Assembly: GCA_023410155.1 (NCBI GenBank)
Contig: JAEYQF010000022.1
Span: forward strand, 1-29,587
DNA: 29,587 nt
DNA from: Verrucomicrobiota bacterium
GTDB taxonomy: Bacteria; Verrucomicrobiota; Verrucomicrobiia; Opitutales; Opitutaceae
Direction of reading: 5' to 3'
The translations under genes were made by a program, and so were the position numbers. Each line of letters opens with the position of its first letter. Position 1 is the first letter of the stretch. Positions 1 through 8,752 of the stretch are shown here, piece after piece. Below the pieces are notes generated by a model. It made no database searches. It was not told where the DNA came from and saw nothing but the letters and a program-made list of their open reading frames with translations.

Positions 1-1656
1 CTCAAGACCGAAGCGCCCGAGATGATCGACGGCCCCACGCTCGGTCTGCCGCCGAGCGGCCGTATCGCCGCGAAGCTCTTCCAGCTGGATTTCCTGCGCG
101 TCAACGAGTTCGTGCCCCTGATCGCTCCGCTTATGTCGCCAGGCGTCGCCAACGGCGTCGTGCCGCTCGAGAAGTCGAACGCCGTGCTCATCACCGACTC
201 GATCAGCAATCTCCAGCGCGTCGAACTGCTCCTGCAGAAACTCGATGCCCCCGCCACCGCCGGACTCACCCCGAAGTTCTACACGTTGCGGGAGGCCAAG
301 GCCAGCGACGTGGTGAACAAGCTTCGCACCATGTTCCAGGGCCCGCTGCAATCGCAGCTCGGCTCCGCCACGTCTTACAGTGCCGACGATCGCACCAACC
401 AGATCGTGCTGCTCTCCGATCCGCGCCAGCAGCGAATCTTCGACGACTTGATCGCGCGCCTCGACGTGAAGGCCGAGCCCAACACCCGCAACGAGGTGAT
501 CTACCTCAAACACGCGTCCGCCAAGGATGTCGCGCCGCTCCTCAGCCAGCTGGTCTCCGGGCAGAACCAAGCCGCCCAGCGCGCCTCGGGCAACGCCACG
601 CGCAATCCCCAGGTCCTGCAGCAGCCCGCCGGCGACGGGGCAGCCGAATCCGCGGGCGAGGCCGCCGTGGCGGGCCTGGCGGAGTCCAACGAGTTCAGCA
701 GCCTCATCACCATCCTGCCGGACGAACGCAGCAACGCCGTTGTCGTTTCCGGCACGGTCGACGACATCCGCCTTCTCCGCGGCCTGATCGACAAGATCGA
801 CATCCTCCTTGCCCAGGTCCGCATCGAGGTCGTGATCGCCGAGGTCACCCTCTCCGACAACGACAAGAGCGGCCTCGCCAAGCTCAACCTCACCTTCGGC
901 CAGGACGGCGGCGTCACGCGCATCACGAGATTCGATGGCATCATCCAGGGCGTCACCGTTTCCAACGGTGTCACCAACCCGCTCTCGTTCGTCGCCTCGC
1001 TCGGCGACAACGGCGACCGTAACGATGTGCGCGTGTTGTCCTCTCCCACCATCGTCACCACCCACAACAAGGAAGCCCAGATCCTCGTCGGCGAGAAACG
1101 CCCGCTCATCACTGGCACGCAAAGCAGCATCGTCACCGCCGGCGCGACGCCCGTCACCTCCTCCACCGTCAGCTACACCGATATCGCGATCGACCTGAAG
1201 GTCACTCCGCTCATCGGCGAAGACGGCAGCATCCAGCTCAAGATCGATCAGAAGGTCGACGACATCACCGGCAACGTCGTCATCGACAATAACCAGCAGC
1301 CCATCATCGGTCGCCGCCAGGCTACATCGTTCGTCAACGTGAAGGACAGCGAGATGATCGTGCTCGGCGGATTGCAGCGCAACCGCGTGAGCAACAACCG
1401 CACGAAGCTCGGCTTCTTCTACGAGCTCCCGATCATCAGTCACATCTTCGGCGCGCGCACCAAAGGACTCGAGCGCACTGAGCTGCTGCTCTTCATCCGC
1501 CCGCACGTCATCCGCCCCGCCGACGGCACTGCGGACACGATGCGAAAAATCGACGAGCTCTCCAACCGGCAGCAAATCAATCAGTATCTCATCGATCCGT
1601 CCAAGCAGCCCGAAAAACCCGGCTCCGAAAAGGCGGACGAGAAAAAGACCGACTGA
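1..1656 (+). CDS. gspD: Type II secretion system secretin GspD (5' partial)
   Basis: Outer-membrane secretin that forms the exit channel of the type II secretion system. The frame is open from base 1, so the N-terminus (signal peptide, N0 domain) lies outside the window; 551 residues are visible. Three N-type ring domains follow each other: about residues 25-85, 95-158 and 165-268. The second and third each contain the NAVxxxS/TNQIVLLS-type strand seen in secretin N domains. The third carries a low-complexity Gln/Ala/Gly insertion near residues 185-220. The secretin core begins near residue 269 (VRIEVVIAEV), contains VRVLSSPTIVTT, and ends with the VLGGL and LLLFIRPHVI strands near residues 450-500. 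The tail of about 48 residues is charged and has no clear pilotin-binding domain. It ends 29 bases before the preferred gspE start. Family assignment is firm; T2SS rather than type IV pilus PilQ is supported by gspE, gspF and the complete G-M set nearby. Confidence 0.95.
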   Translation, partial: LKTEAPEMIDGPTLGLPPSGRIAAKLFQLDFLRVNEFVPLIAPLMSPGVANGVVPLEKSNAVLITDSISNLQRVELLLQKLDAPATAGLTPKFYTLREAKASDVVNKLRTMFQGPLQSQLGSATSYSADDRTNQIVLLSDPRQQRIFDDLIARLDVKAEPNTRNEVIYLKHASAKDVAPLLSQLVSGQNQAAQRASGNATRNPQVLQQPAGDGAAESAGEAAVAGLAESNEFSSLITILPDERSNAVVVSGTVDDIRLLRGLIDKIDILLAQVRIEVVIAEVTLSDNDKSGLAKLNLTFGQDGGVTRITRFDGIIQGVTVSNGVTNPLSFVASLGDNGDRNDVRVLSSPTIVTTHNKEAQILVGEKRPLITGTQSSIVTAGATPVTSSTVSYTDIAIDLKVTPLIGEDGSIQLKIDQKVDDITGNVVIDNNQQPIIGRRQATSFVNVKDSEMIVLGGLQRNRVSNNRTKLGFFYELPIISHIFGARTKGLERTELLLFIRPHVIRPADGTADTMRKIDELSNRQQINQYLIDPSKQPEKPGSEKADEKKTD

Positions 1657-1685
1657 GCCGGGGCCTCTTGCCGCCCGTTTCCGCC

Positions 1686-3404
1686 ATGATCGCGTTCAAC
1701 TCCGCTGCACTTCCGGCCGCGCTCGATGCGCGGCTCACCGACGAGCAACGCGTCGCGCTCGCGGAAGCTCTGCGCGAGAAACGGTTGTCCGTCCTTTCCA
1801 CCGCTCTCGCACTCACTGAAACGGAGACGCTGGGCCTGCTCGCCGAAGCAGCCTCGCTCGACGTCGCCACCAATCTCGAGATCGATCCGACGGCGCGCGG
1901 GCTCCTCCCCGCCCGACTGGCGCATGAGTTTCAGATCATCCCCATCCGACTACGCACCGAAGCGGAACTCACCGATCCGAACGATCCCCACGCGCCGCTC
2001 CATCTGGCCACTGCGTGGCTGCCCGACGAGATCATGACAGACTGGCTGCGCACGTTTACCGCGCGGCCGCTCGTCTGGCATCTCGCCGTTCCGGAGCGGA
2101 TCCATCAACTCATCATTGAGAACTACGGCGTCGGCTCCGGTTCACTCGAGGATTCCGACGACAGCTACGTCGCGCCCGAAACACAGATCCAGGCGGAGGA
2201 AGTCGTCGACGAAGACGCCGCCGTCGTCCGTTTCGTGAGCGATGTCATCTCACAGGCGATCGAGGATCAGGCGACCGACATCCACTTTGAGCCGCAGGAA
2301 GGCCAGCTCCGGATCCGCTACCGCGTCGACGGACTCCTCGTGCCCGTGCCCGTGCCGGAAAACCTCCTGCGCTTTCAGGACGCGATCATCTCGCGCCTGA
2401 AAATCATGGCGCGGCTCAACATCTCGGAAAAACGTCTTCCGCAGGACGGCCGCATCAACTTCCGCGCCGGCACGACCGATCTCGATATCCGCGTCTCCAC
2501 GATTCCCACGATTTACGCCGAGTCGATTTCGCTCCGCCTGCTGAATCAGAAGAAAGAGGCCTACACGATGGAGCGCCTCGGCATGAGTGCGCAGGAGCAG
2601 GCACAGATCACCCAGATTCTCGATTATCCGCACGGCATCATTCTCGTCACCGGCCCCACCGGCTCGGGCAAATCCACCTCGCTCAACGCGTTTCTTCGGA
2701 AGATCAACTCCACCGACCTGCGCATCATCACGATCGAGGACCCGATCGAATACGAGGTGCCCGGCGTGAACCAGATGCAGGTGCGCCCCGAGATCGGGCT
2801 CACTTTCGCCGACGCGCTCCGCCACGTGCTGCGACAGGATCCCGACGTGATCATGGTCGGTGAAATCCGCGACAAGGACACCGCCGAGATCGCGATTCGC
2901 GCATCGCTCACCGGCCACTTGGTTTTCTCGACGCTGCACACCAACGACGCGCCTGGCGCGATCACACGTCTGATCGACATGGGCATCGAGCCGTTCCTCG
3001 TCGCGTCCGCGATCGAGCTCGTGATCGCACAACGTCTCGTGCGCCGCCTCTGCCCCGAGTGCTCGAGGCCCGAACCGGTCAACAAGATCAAGCTCCGCGA
3101 AAATCTCGCCATCCTCGGCTGCACCGAGGAGGAAGCCGCGTCGATCGACACGCTCAAGGCGCCCGTCGGCTGCGATCGCTGCCGCAACACCGGCTACCGC
3201 GGCCGCATCGGCATCTTCGAGATTTTCCGTCTCAATGACGAGATGCACGAGCTCGTGCTCGCGCGCGAAAGCACCCGCACGCTCACCGAATGCGCCCGCA
3301 AGCACGGCATGCGCACGCTCGGCCAGAGCGGTTGGGAGAAAGTGAAGGCCGGACACACGACCCTCGACGAAGTGCTCCGCGTGATCACCGTCGCCGAGAA
3401 GTAA
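1686..3404 (+). CDS. gspE: Type II secretion system ATPase GspE
   Basis: Cytoplasmic hexameric ATPase that powers pseudopilus assembly. From the ATG at 1686 the protein has 572 residues. An N-terminal GspE/PilB-type domain covers about 1-150. The catalytic half has Walker A GPTGSGKST at 323-331 (Lys329), an Asp box before it, and the Walker B region DPDVIMVGEIRD (Asp387, Glu393), followed by the His box in STLHTNDA. A four-cysteine zinc motif is complete: Cys456, Cys459, Cys496 and Cys499, which separates GspE/PilB from retraction ATPases of the PilT type. An in-frame TTG at 1668 would add six residues; I prefer the ATG because neither start has a Shine-Dalgarno sequence. The stop is followed after one base by gspF, so the two are translationally adjacent. 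Confidence 0.95.
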   Translation: MIAFNSAALPAALDARLTDEQRVALAEALREKRLSVLSTALALTETETLGLLAEAASLDVATNLEIDPTARGLLPARLAHEFQIIPIRLRTEAELTDPNDPHAPLHLATAWLPDEIMTDWLRTFTARPLVWHLAVPERIHQLIIENYGVGSGSLEDSDDSYVAPETQIQAEEVVDEDAAVVRFVSDVISQAIEDQATDIHFEPQEGQLRIRYRVDGLLVPVPVPENLLRFQDAIISRLKIMARLNISEKRLPQDGRINFRAGTTDLDIRVSTIPTIYAESISLRLLNQKKEAYTMERLGMSAQEQAQITQILDYPHGIILVTGPTGSGKSTSLNAFLRKINSTDLRIITIEDPIEYEVPGVNQMQVRPEIGLTFADALRHVLRQDPDVIMVGEIRDKDTAEIAIRASLTGHLVFSTLHTNDAPGAITRLIDMGIEPFLVASAIELVIAQRLVRRLCPECSRPEPVNKIKLRENLAILGCTEEEAASIDTLKAPVGCDRCRNTGYRGRIGIFEIFRLNDEMHELVLARESTRTLTECARKHGMRTLGQSGWEKVKAGHTTLDEVLRVITVAEK

Positions 3405-3405
3405 G

Positions 3406-4653
3406 ATGCCCCGCTTCACCTACACCGCGCGCGATCGCTCTGGCCAGAACGCCAACGGCGCCATCGACGCACCGTCGCGTCGCGACGCACTGCGCCTGCT
3501 CGCCGCCCGCAGCCTCCAAGTCACAGGCATGACGGAGGCGAGCTCCACTCCAGCCGCAACGCAGGCGAAAACAAAACCCGTCGCCCCGAAAGAAGCCGAT
3601 CCCGCGAAAACGCCGCTTACACGCAAAGAGCGACTGCCGTTTCTCGAGGCGTTGCACGATCTCACCTCGAGCGGACTCTCCGCCGGCGAAGCCGTGCGGC
3701 TGCTCTCCGTCCGCATCAAGGAACCGAAACTCCGCCTGCTCAGCCGCGGCCTTTGGGAACGCTTGAGCGAAGGCGCGCCGCTCTCGCGCGCGATGGCTGA
3801 TTTCGGGACCGTGTTCGATCCGGCCACGATCAACCTCATCAACGCCGGCGAAGCCACCGGCTCGCTCAACGACACGCTTTCGCGCCTCATCACGCACCTC
3901 ACGGAGCAACGCGAGTTGCGACGCCAACTCGTCGCCGCCCTCGCCTACCCCGTGTTCATGGTGTTCGTCGCGAGTTTGGTGATTCTCTTCTTTCTCTTCT
4001 TCCTTTTGCCACGACTGCAAACGCTGCTGCGCTCGCTCGGCGGCGAACTCCCGCTTTCCACGCAGCTCCTCGTCGGCTTTGCCAATTTCACGCTGCACTA
4101 CGGAATCTTCATCGTCGTCGCAGCAGTGTTCGGAATGGGTGCGTTCTGGCGCTGGCGCCAAACCGAGGCGGGGCGCGAGGCGACCGATCGTTGGTTGCTC
4201 CAGCTTCCACTGGTCGGTCCGTTCGTTGTCGCGCAAACCGTGCTCTCGTTTAGCCAGACACTCGGCGTGCTCCTCGCCAACGGCATCACCGCCGCCGAGG
4301 CGCTGCGCATGACCGAAAAACAAATCAGCAACCGCGTTCACCGCCGGGCGTTCAACGAAGCGACCGGCCGCGTGCTCGAAGGTGAAGCGCTCTCCTCGTC
4401 GCTCGCGCGCACGCAGTGTTTTCCCGATCTCGTGCTCGACCGCCTCGCCGTCGGTGAAAACACGGGCAACGTCGTGCCGAGCCTTCGCGACATCGCGCGC
4501 AACTACCAGAAGATCGTCACGAACCAGCTGAACATTTTCACCAAGGTGATCGCGAGCGGCGTGCTGCTCGCAGTGTTCGTGCTCGTCGGTTTCATCGCCT
4601 TCTCGATCGTAGCCGCCGTCTTCAAAGTCAGCGCGAGTTTCCAACTCGGCTGA
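3406..4653 (+). CDS. gspF: Type II secretion system inner-membrane platform protein GspF
   Basis: Polytopic inner-membrane protein on which the pseudopilus is assembled, the partner of GspE and GspL. It has 415 residues, the usual length. The two GspF repeats are visible: a cytoplasmic helical domain (about 80-175), a membrane segment at about 176-202, another at about 228-248, the second cytoplasmic domain (about 275-380), and a last helix at about 383-405. Each repeat carries the family's Gly-Glu signature (NAGEATGSL in the first, VGENTGNV in the second). The start ATG lies one base after the gspE stop, which fixes it. It is the last gene of the rightward operon; the 22-bp-period repeat array follows immediately. 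Confidence 0.95.
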   Translation: MPRFTYTARDRSGQNANGAIDAPSRRDALRLLAARSLQVTGMTEASSTPAATQAKTKPVAPKEADPAKTPLTRKERLPFLEALHDLTSSGLSAGEAVRLLSVRIKEPKLRLLSRGLWERLSEGAPLSRAMADFGTVFDPATINLINAGEATGSLNDTLSRLITHLTEQRELRRQLVAALAYPVFMVFVASLVILFFLFFLLPRLQTLLRSLGGELPLSTQLLVGFANFTLHYGIFIVVAAVFGMGAFWRWRQTEAGREATDRWLLQLPLVGPFVVAQTVLSFSQTLGVLLANGITAAEALRMTEKQISNRVHRRAFNEATGRVLEGEALSSSLARTQCFPDLVLDRLAVGENTGNVVPSLRDIARNYQKIVTNQLNIFTKVIASGVLLAVFVLVGFIAFSIVAAVFKVSASFQLG

Positions 4654-4663
4654 ACCCACGCCC

Positions 4664-4830
4664 GCGTCGATCCGCACTCAGGCTCGACTCAAGCCGCATC
4701 GTGGCGCGACCCGGTGCGCACCTTGTCCCGACTCGGGACGGACCGTGGCTCGACTCGGGACGGACCGTGGCTCGACCGTGTCCGCATCGTGGCGCGACCC
4801 GGGTCGAACGGTGTCCCGACTCGCGCCGGA
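4664..4830 (+). repeat. 22-bp-period tandem repeat array, copy A (between gspF and gspM)
   Basis: The gap between the convergent gspF and gspM stops is filled by units of exactly 22 bp. Six full units start at 4686, 4708, 4730, 4752, 4774 and 4796. Each starts GAC and ends in C, with a loose pattern of GACYCG at the start and GTGGCYC at the end. The units at 4730 and 4752 are identical. A 21-bp block at 4694-4714 recurs exactly at 4782-4802, and GTCCCGACTCG at 4725-4735 recurs at 4813-4823; both are spaced 88 bp, four units. Weaker units flank at 4664 and 4818, the last running to the gspM stop. A 7-bp inverted pair, GTCCCGA/TCGGGAC with one central base, spans the junction at 4725-4739. It is not coding, and I do not recognise the family. 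Confidence 0.85.
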
Positions 4831-5361
4831 TCAGCGGATGACCTCGACGGAGGAGACGCGCAGCGAAGCGTTGAGCAGCGCAGGATTGGCGCGATCGGCG
4901 GCGAGTGAGCACTGCTCGATCCCGATGTAGGGCGAGCGCTGGGAGAGTGCCAGGTAGAAGCGCTTGAGCGCGCCCCACTCGGCCCGCGGCAAAGTGAACT
5001 GCACCGAATGGATCGCGAAGTCTGCCGTGCGATCGGTGCGCGGCGTGTCGTTGGTGAAGCGCAGTCCGTGCTCGCGCGCGAGTGCGGTGAGTTCACCCAC
5101 GAGGCGCGTGTCGTCGAACGTGCGTGAGGGATCAAGATCGCCCACGGCTTGCTCGGCCGCGCGCTCGATGGTCTCGCGATTGGCAAGCCACTGCGCCTGC
5201 ACCTTCAATTCTGTGCCCGTGGCACGCTGCTGCCGCCAGAATGTCGCCGCTCGGCCCCCGAAACTCGACAACCACATCAGGGCGCCAAGGAGAACCAGCA
5301 ACCAGAGCATCACCTGCTCCCGCAGCGCTCGGGAAAGAAAAAAGAGGCGGAAGCTGTTCAT
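4831..5361 (-). CDS. gspM: GspM-like type II secretion platform protein
   Basis: Small bitopic inner-membrane protein, 176 residues. A short cytoplasmic N-terminus (residues 1-16, basic), one membrane helix at about 17-35, then a periplasmic part with a helical linker (about 40-75) and a ferredoxin-like domain (about 80-176). This is the architecture of GspM/PilO, which pairs with GspL/PilN. The primary sequence of this family diverges strongly, so the call depends on architecture plus position as the last gene of G-H-I-J-K-L-M. Its start ATG overlaps the gspL stop in an ATGA (5358-5361), which indicates translational coupling. The stop codon directly abuts the 22-bp repeat array. Confidence 0.8.
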   Translation of the reverse strand: MNSFRLFFLSRALREQVMLWLLVLLGALMWLSSFGGRAATFWRQQRATGTELKVQAQWLANRETIERAAEQAVGDLDPSRTFDDTRLVGELTALAREHGLRFTNDTPRTDRTADFAIHSVQFTLPRAEWGALKRFYLALSQRSPYIGIEQCSLAADRANPALLNASLRVSSVEVIR

Positions 5362-6494
5362 GGCGCCGATGCGGGCTTGAGCGCGTCCGGGCGGAACGTG
5401 ACCGCCATCGTAAACGCCATGACGTTTTCGCGCGTGCGCTGATCGCGGATCTCGACGCGTTCGAAACCTTCGCGCGATCCGAGCGCGGCTTGAAACGCCG
5501 ACACCGCGTCCGGCGCCGTGCTCTGGGCGTCGATCACGAGGGAATACAGGCCGTTGGTGGTCGCGCGCAGAAAGGTGATCGCCTCAGGTTTGCCCGCGCT
5601 CACTGCCGAGAGCATCTCCAGCGGCAAGAGGCGTTTCGTCGAAAGTTCGTGGATGCGATTTGAGAGATTTTGCGCGGTTTCGATTCGCTGCACTACGGGC
5701 CGCTGCGCACTGAGCTGCGCTTCGCGCGAACGTTGCCACACGCCTCCACCAATCAAGGCGAGTTCACTCAGCGCGAGGATCAACAGGGCTGCGGCCGTGC
5801 CGAGGAATCCGCGCCAGATCAACCGCGCGCGGGCATGTCGGCGGCCGATCTCTGCGAGTTCGCCTTTGTCGCGCACATCGGCCCACGACGCCTGCGCCGC
5901 GGTGAGTCGAGCGCTGCCCTCACCCACCCGAAAAACGACTCCGTCGTCGGGACTTCCTCCAACCACCTGCGGTTCGGCGGTGATGTCGTTCACCGAAGCG
6001 GGTGCCGAGATACCCGAGAGGAGGGCCTGCCGCTCGGCGAAGCGAAGCGAATCGTCGAGCTCCCGCGGCGCCGGCCGGTGCGCCACTGCGGCGGCGATGG
6101 GAGACGTTGCCCAACGGATCGCAGTGAAGCCATCACCGGTGTCCATCACCAGCGTCGAGCCGTTGCTGGCGGGCGACGCCAGGGCGGCGACGAAAGCGGG
6201 AATCACGAGCTGGGCGTCGCTCCACGCCGTCGTCTGCTCGGTCGTGAAACGTCGCCGATAGGCCGCATAAACGACGGCGGACTCCGCGCCCGGAGACCAG
6301 TAGAAGCCGTAGTAAAGCTGCGTCGCGGGAAAGGGTGACAGCGACTCGAGTGCCAGCTCCGCCTGCGACGCGGCTTCCGTTGACGAGCTGCCGGGCGTGA
6401 TCGGCACCACCCGCACGAAGAAATGCGAGTCCGGCAACAGCACCACTTTCGGGGGCTGGGCTGCACGGGGAAAATTATGCAAGAGCGACTTCAT
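5358..6494 (-). CDS. gspL: GspL-like type II secretion platform protein
   Basis: Bitopic inner-membrane protein, 378 residues, that links the GspE ATPase to the periplasmic platform. The N-terminal ~225 residues look like the actin-like cytoplasmic domain of GspL/PilM, though weakly conserved. One membrane helix lies at about 228-250, and a PilN-like periplasmic domain (about 255-370) follows, with a helical stretch rich in Gln/Arg/Glu and then a ferredoxin-like fold. It overlaps gspK upstream by ATGA (6491-6494) and gspM downstream by ATGA (5358-5361). The assignment depends on architecture and gene order; the N-terminal domain alone would not settle it. Confidence 0.82.
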   Translation of the reverse strand: MKSLLHNFPRAAQPPKVVLLPDSHFFVRVVPITPGSSSTEAASQAELALESLSPFPATQLYYGFYWSPGAESAVVYAAYRRRFTTEQTTAWSDAQLVIPAFVAALASPASNGSTLVMDTGDGFTAIRWATSPIAAAVAHRPAPRELDDSLRFAERQALLSGISAPASVNDITAEPQVVGGSPDDGVVFRVGEGSARLTAAQASWADVRDKGELAEIGRRHARARLIWRGFLGTAAALLILALSELALIGGGVWQRSREAQLSAQRPVVQRIETAQNLSNRIHELSTKRLLPLEMLSAVSAGKPEAITFLRATTNGLYSLVIDAQSTAPDAVSAFQAALGSREGFERVEIRDQRTRENVMAFTMAVTFRPDALKPASAP

Positions 6495-7621
6495 GCCGAC
6501 GCGTCTTCGGGGCGGGTTGAAATCTCAATATTCTCCTGAATTTCCAAGAGCGTAAATGGATAGTTGAGCTTTTTGGAGGCGCCATTGCTCCCGGAGGAAT
6601 TGTCGTCCGCTTCGTCGTCATCGTCCTCTCGCCGAGTAGCAGAACCGGCAGATCGCGAGGAAGCGCTCTGTTCCACGACCGATTTCTCCTCCACAAGTTT
6701 CGCGCCATCTGGAGGAGCCAGCACCGCGGTGAGGTGAAACTTGGTCACACCTTGCGTGATGGTGACCCGCACGCGGAGGGCATTGACCTCTGTGCCCAAG
6801 GCATCCGGCACACGTCCCGGACCGAGCACGCTGGCCGCGTCTTCCACGCTGCGGAAAAAGCGCGCACCCGACTGCGCATGACTTCCGCGTCCCGTCAGGT
6901 ATTCGCGGAGAGATTCCGAGCCCGACTCGTCCGCCACCCCAAGCGCCGCCAGCACGTCGGTGCGACCGCCATTGACGTTGCTTTTCGGGAAGTCGAACAA
7001 CGACACCGCATCGATAAACCGCTGGTAGTATTCGGTAGGCTGGCCCTCCCGATCGAAGAAAAACTCTTTCGCCACCTCGATGGCGGCGAGTTCCCGGTAG
7101 GATCGGAGCGAACGCTTGGGCGCATGATACGGCAGGTTTGCCCGATCGTAACTCGTGGGCTGAAGCGTGCCGGGCACGAAGTCCTTCTTCATCCAATCCA
7201 GCAGCGCATCGGCGAGCCGATCTGCATCCGCGTCGCTCAACGTCCATGACCGAAACAGGTTCACCAAGGTGGCCCGGTCGGCGCGCGGCAGAGAGAGCTT
7301 GCCACTCTCGTCCTCGAACGTCACCTCGGCGGTCCGCCCCTCACCTGGCGACCACGCCGCGAACTGCAGGGGCTGATCCCAACCTTCTGACGGACTGCGC
7401 AACTCCTGGCCGGCCGCGCGAAACTCCGCCAAGACCGCCACGACCACTTCGAGCGCGGAATACGCATCCTGGCGCAGGTTTCGACTGATCGCCTCGCGTG
7501 AGGCCACCACGAGATCGGTGTGGGCTTTCTGCACAAACGCGACCAGCGCAAACGTGGCGAACAAGAGCGTGATCAGCACGACCACGAGCACGGAGCCTCG
7601 ACTGGAGCGGCGCAGGATCAC
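6491..7621 (-). CDS. gspK: Minor pseudopilin GspK
   Basis: Tip subunit of the T2SS pseudopilus, 376 residues, the usual large size for GspK. It starts with GTG at 7619-7621, one base after the gspJ stop. The prepilin leader is short and basic, and the likely cleavage is between Gly9 and Ser10, followed by a hydrophobic helix (10-30). The mature +5 residue is Val14 rather than Glu, as expected for GspK, the one pseudopilin that normally lacks Glu5. A large helical domain follows (about 85-270). Near the C-terminus there is an unusual low-complexity segment rich in Ser with an acidic run at about 332-340 (EDDDDEADD). This segment is probably flexible and may be lineage-specific. Confidence 0.9.
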   Translation of the reverse strand: MILRRSSRGSVLVVVLITLLFATFALVAFVQKAHTDLVVASREAISRNLRQDAYSALEVVVAVLAEFRAAGQELRSPSEGWDQPLQFAAWSPGEGRTAEVTFEDESGKLSLPRADRATLVNLFRSWTLSDADADRLADALLDWMKKDFVPGTLQPTSYDRANLPYHAPKRSLRSYRELAAIEVAKEFFFDREGQPTEYYQRFIDAVSLFDFPKSNVNGGRTDVLAALGVADESGSESLREYLTGRGSHAQSGARFFRSVEDAASVLGPGRVPDALGTEVNALRVRVTITQGVTKFHLTAVLAPPDGAKLVEEKSVVEQSASSRSAGSATRREDDDDEADDNSSGSNGASKKLNYPFTLLEIQENIEISTRPEDASA

Positions 7622-7622
7622 G

Positions 7623-8294
7623 TTAGAAGACGGGTAGCCCCTCCGTCACCATCGGCACCGCGACCAGCATCTCGCGCGTGCGGCCGCCATAGGTGAATTT
7701 CAGACGCAGCCGCTGCGGCACCAGAAACTCATCATCCTCGCCACGCTGCAACGCGGTCTCGGTTTTCCAATTCTTGAAATCGGCGTCGTAGTAATCGTAG
7801 AGCACCTCGCTCACGAGCGGAGAGATCACTGTCTCGTGCGGCGGATCTTCGAGGAAGCGCGTTTCGAGCCGCGAACGCCAGAGCAACACCAAGCCTTCGC
7901 GCTCGCGCCACTGGAGCGAGCAGAGGACTTCCGGCAGCGGTTGATCAGGCCATGGGATCACGCGACTGCCCTGCAGCAGCTCGAACGTGAGAAGGTTCTC
8001 CGTCGCGCCGGTCGAAACGCGCACCTCCTCTACCGTGATCGGATTGTTGCCCGTCCCGGCCGGCGGCAGCGACGCCTGGCGAAGTTGCTCCGCGAGGAAG
8101 CGGGTGACCGCCCGCGTGTGCTGTTCGAACAGCCGAGCATCGGAATTGCGGCCCCACAGCTCGCCCATGGAAAAGATGAAAGTGTTCAGTCCGACCAGGA
8201 GGAGCCCAACCAGCGCGAGCGCGAGCAGCATCTCCAGCAAAGTGAATCCGCCGGGTTTGCGTCGGGATCCTCTGTATTCACAAAATGGATTCAT
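7623..8294 (-). CDS. gspJ: Minor pseudopilin GspJ
   Basis: Pseudopilus tip-complex subunit, 223 residues from the ATG at 8294. A longer frame reaches 8441, but it would run through gspI, and the ATG at 8294 overlaps the gspI stop in an ATGA (8291-8294), which decides the start. Prepilin peptidase site GG/FTLLEM with cleavage after Gly16, Phe17 at +1 and Glu21 at +5, then the hydrophobic helix to about residue 42. The remainder is a beta-rich globular domain of normal GspJ length. It is the only T2SS pseudopilin here besides GspK with glycine at -1. Confidence 0.9.
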   Translation of the reverse strand: MNPFCEYRGSRRKPGGFTLLEMLLALALVGLLLVGLNTFIFSMGELWGRNSDARLFEQHTRAVTRFLAEQLRQASLPPAGTGNNPITVEEVRVSTGATENLLTFELLQGSRVIPWPDQPLPEVLCSLQWREREGLVLLWRSRLETRFLEDPPHETVISPLVSEVLYDYYDADFKNWKTETALQRGEDDEFLVPQRLRLKFTYGGRTREMLVAVPMVTEGLPVF

Positions 8295-8752
8295 GGGGTC
8301 TGGCGCAGGATCTCGGCAATCCGCTCGCGCGCGGCCTGGCGCAATCGGCTGTTCTCCGCGGCATCGGCCCACGTAGGCCGGACGACGTGAAAGCTCTGCG
8401 TGATCGTCTCGGCGGGCCGGTTCGCGGCTTCGATTTCGCACGTGAGGGTGACCACGAAGAGATCCGCGATCCCGGTGGCTTCGATGGTGGAGCGCCAGCG
8501 CACGCGTTCGCCTCCGGGCGTCTCGAAGGTGTCGCCCTCCTCAGCCGGCTGCCGTTCGCTCGAGCTGAGAAGTTGCAGGCGGGCAAAGCGGATATCCTCT
8601 TCCCGCTCGTTTGAGCGCGCGGCCACTTCGTAGGCGTTGAGAACGTTCAGATAGGTTGCCCCGAGCACCACCGCGGATAGCGCGAAGATCGCGAGGGCCA
8701 CCAGGACCTCGAGCAGCGTGAACGCACGCGGAGCCTTATGGACGGCGTTCAT
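8291..8752 (-). CDS. gspI: Minor pseudopilin GspI
   Basis: Pseudopilus tip-complex subunit, 153 residues. I chose the ATG at 8752; another in-frame ATG at 8776 would add eight residues and overlap gspH further. Prepilin site RA/FTLLEV with Ala10 at -1, Phe11 at +1 and Glu15 at +5, then the N-terminal hydrophobic helix to about residue 35. The short C-terminal globular domain is typical of GspI. It overlaps the end of gspH by 17 bases and gspJ by four. The alanine at -1 replaces the usual glycine. Confidence 0.88.
   Translation of the reverse strand: MNAVHKAPRAFTLLEVLVALAIFALSAVVLGATYLNVLNAYEVAARSNEREEDIRFARLQLLSSSERQPAEEGDTFETPGGERVRWRSTIEATGIADLFVVTLTCEIEAANRPAETITQSFHVVRPTWADAAENSRLRQAARERIAEILRQTP

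Noticed and set aside
2250..4677. Long minus-strand open frames (389 and 430 residues) opposite gspE and gspF
   Set aside because: They are shadows of intact T2SS genes and have no family features.
4664..4830. CRISPR array
   Set aside because: Units are contiguous with no unique spacers, vary in sequence, and no cas gene is present.
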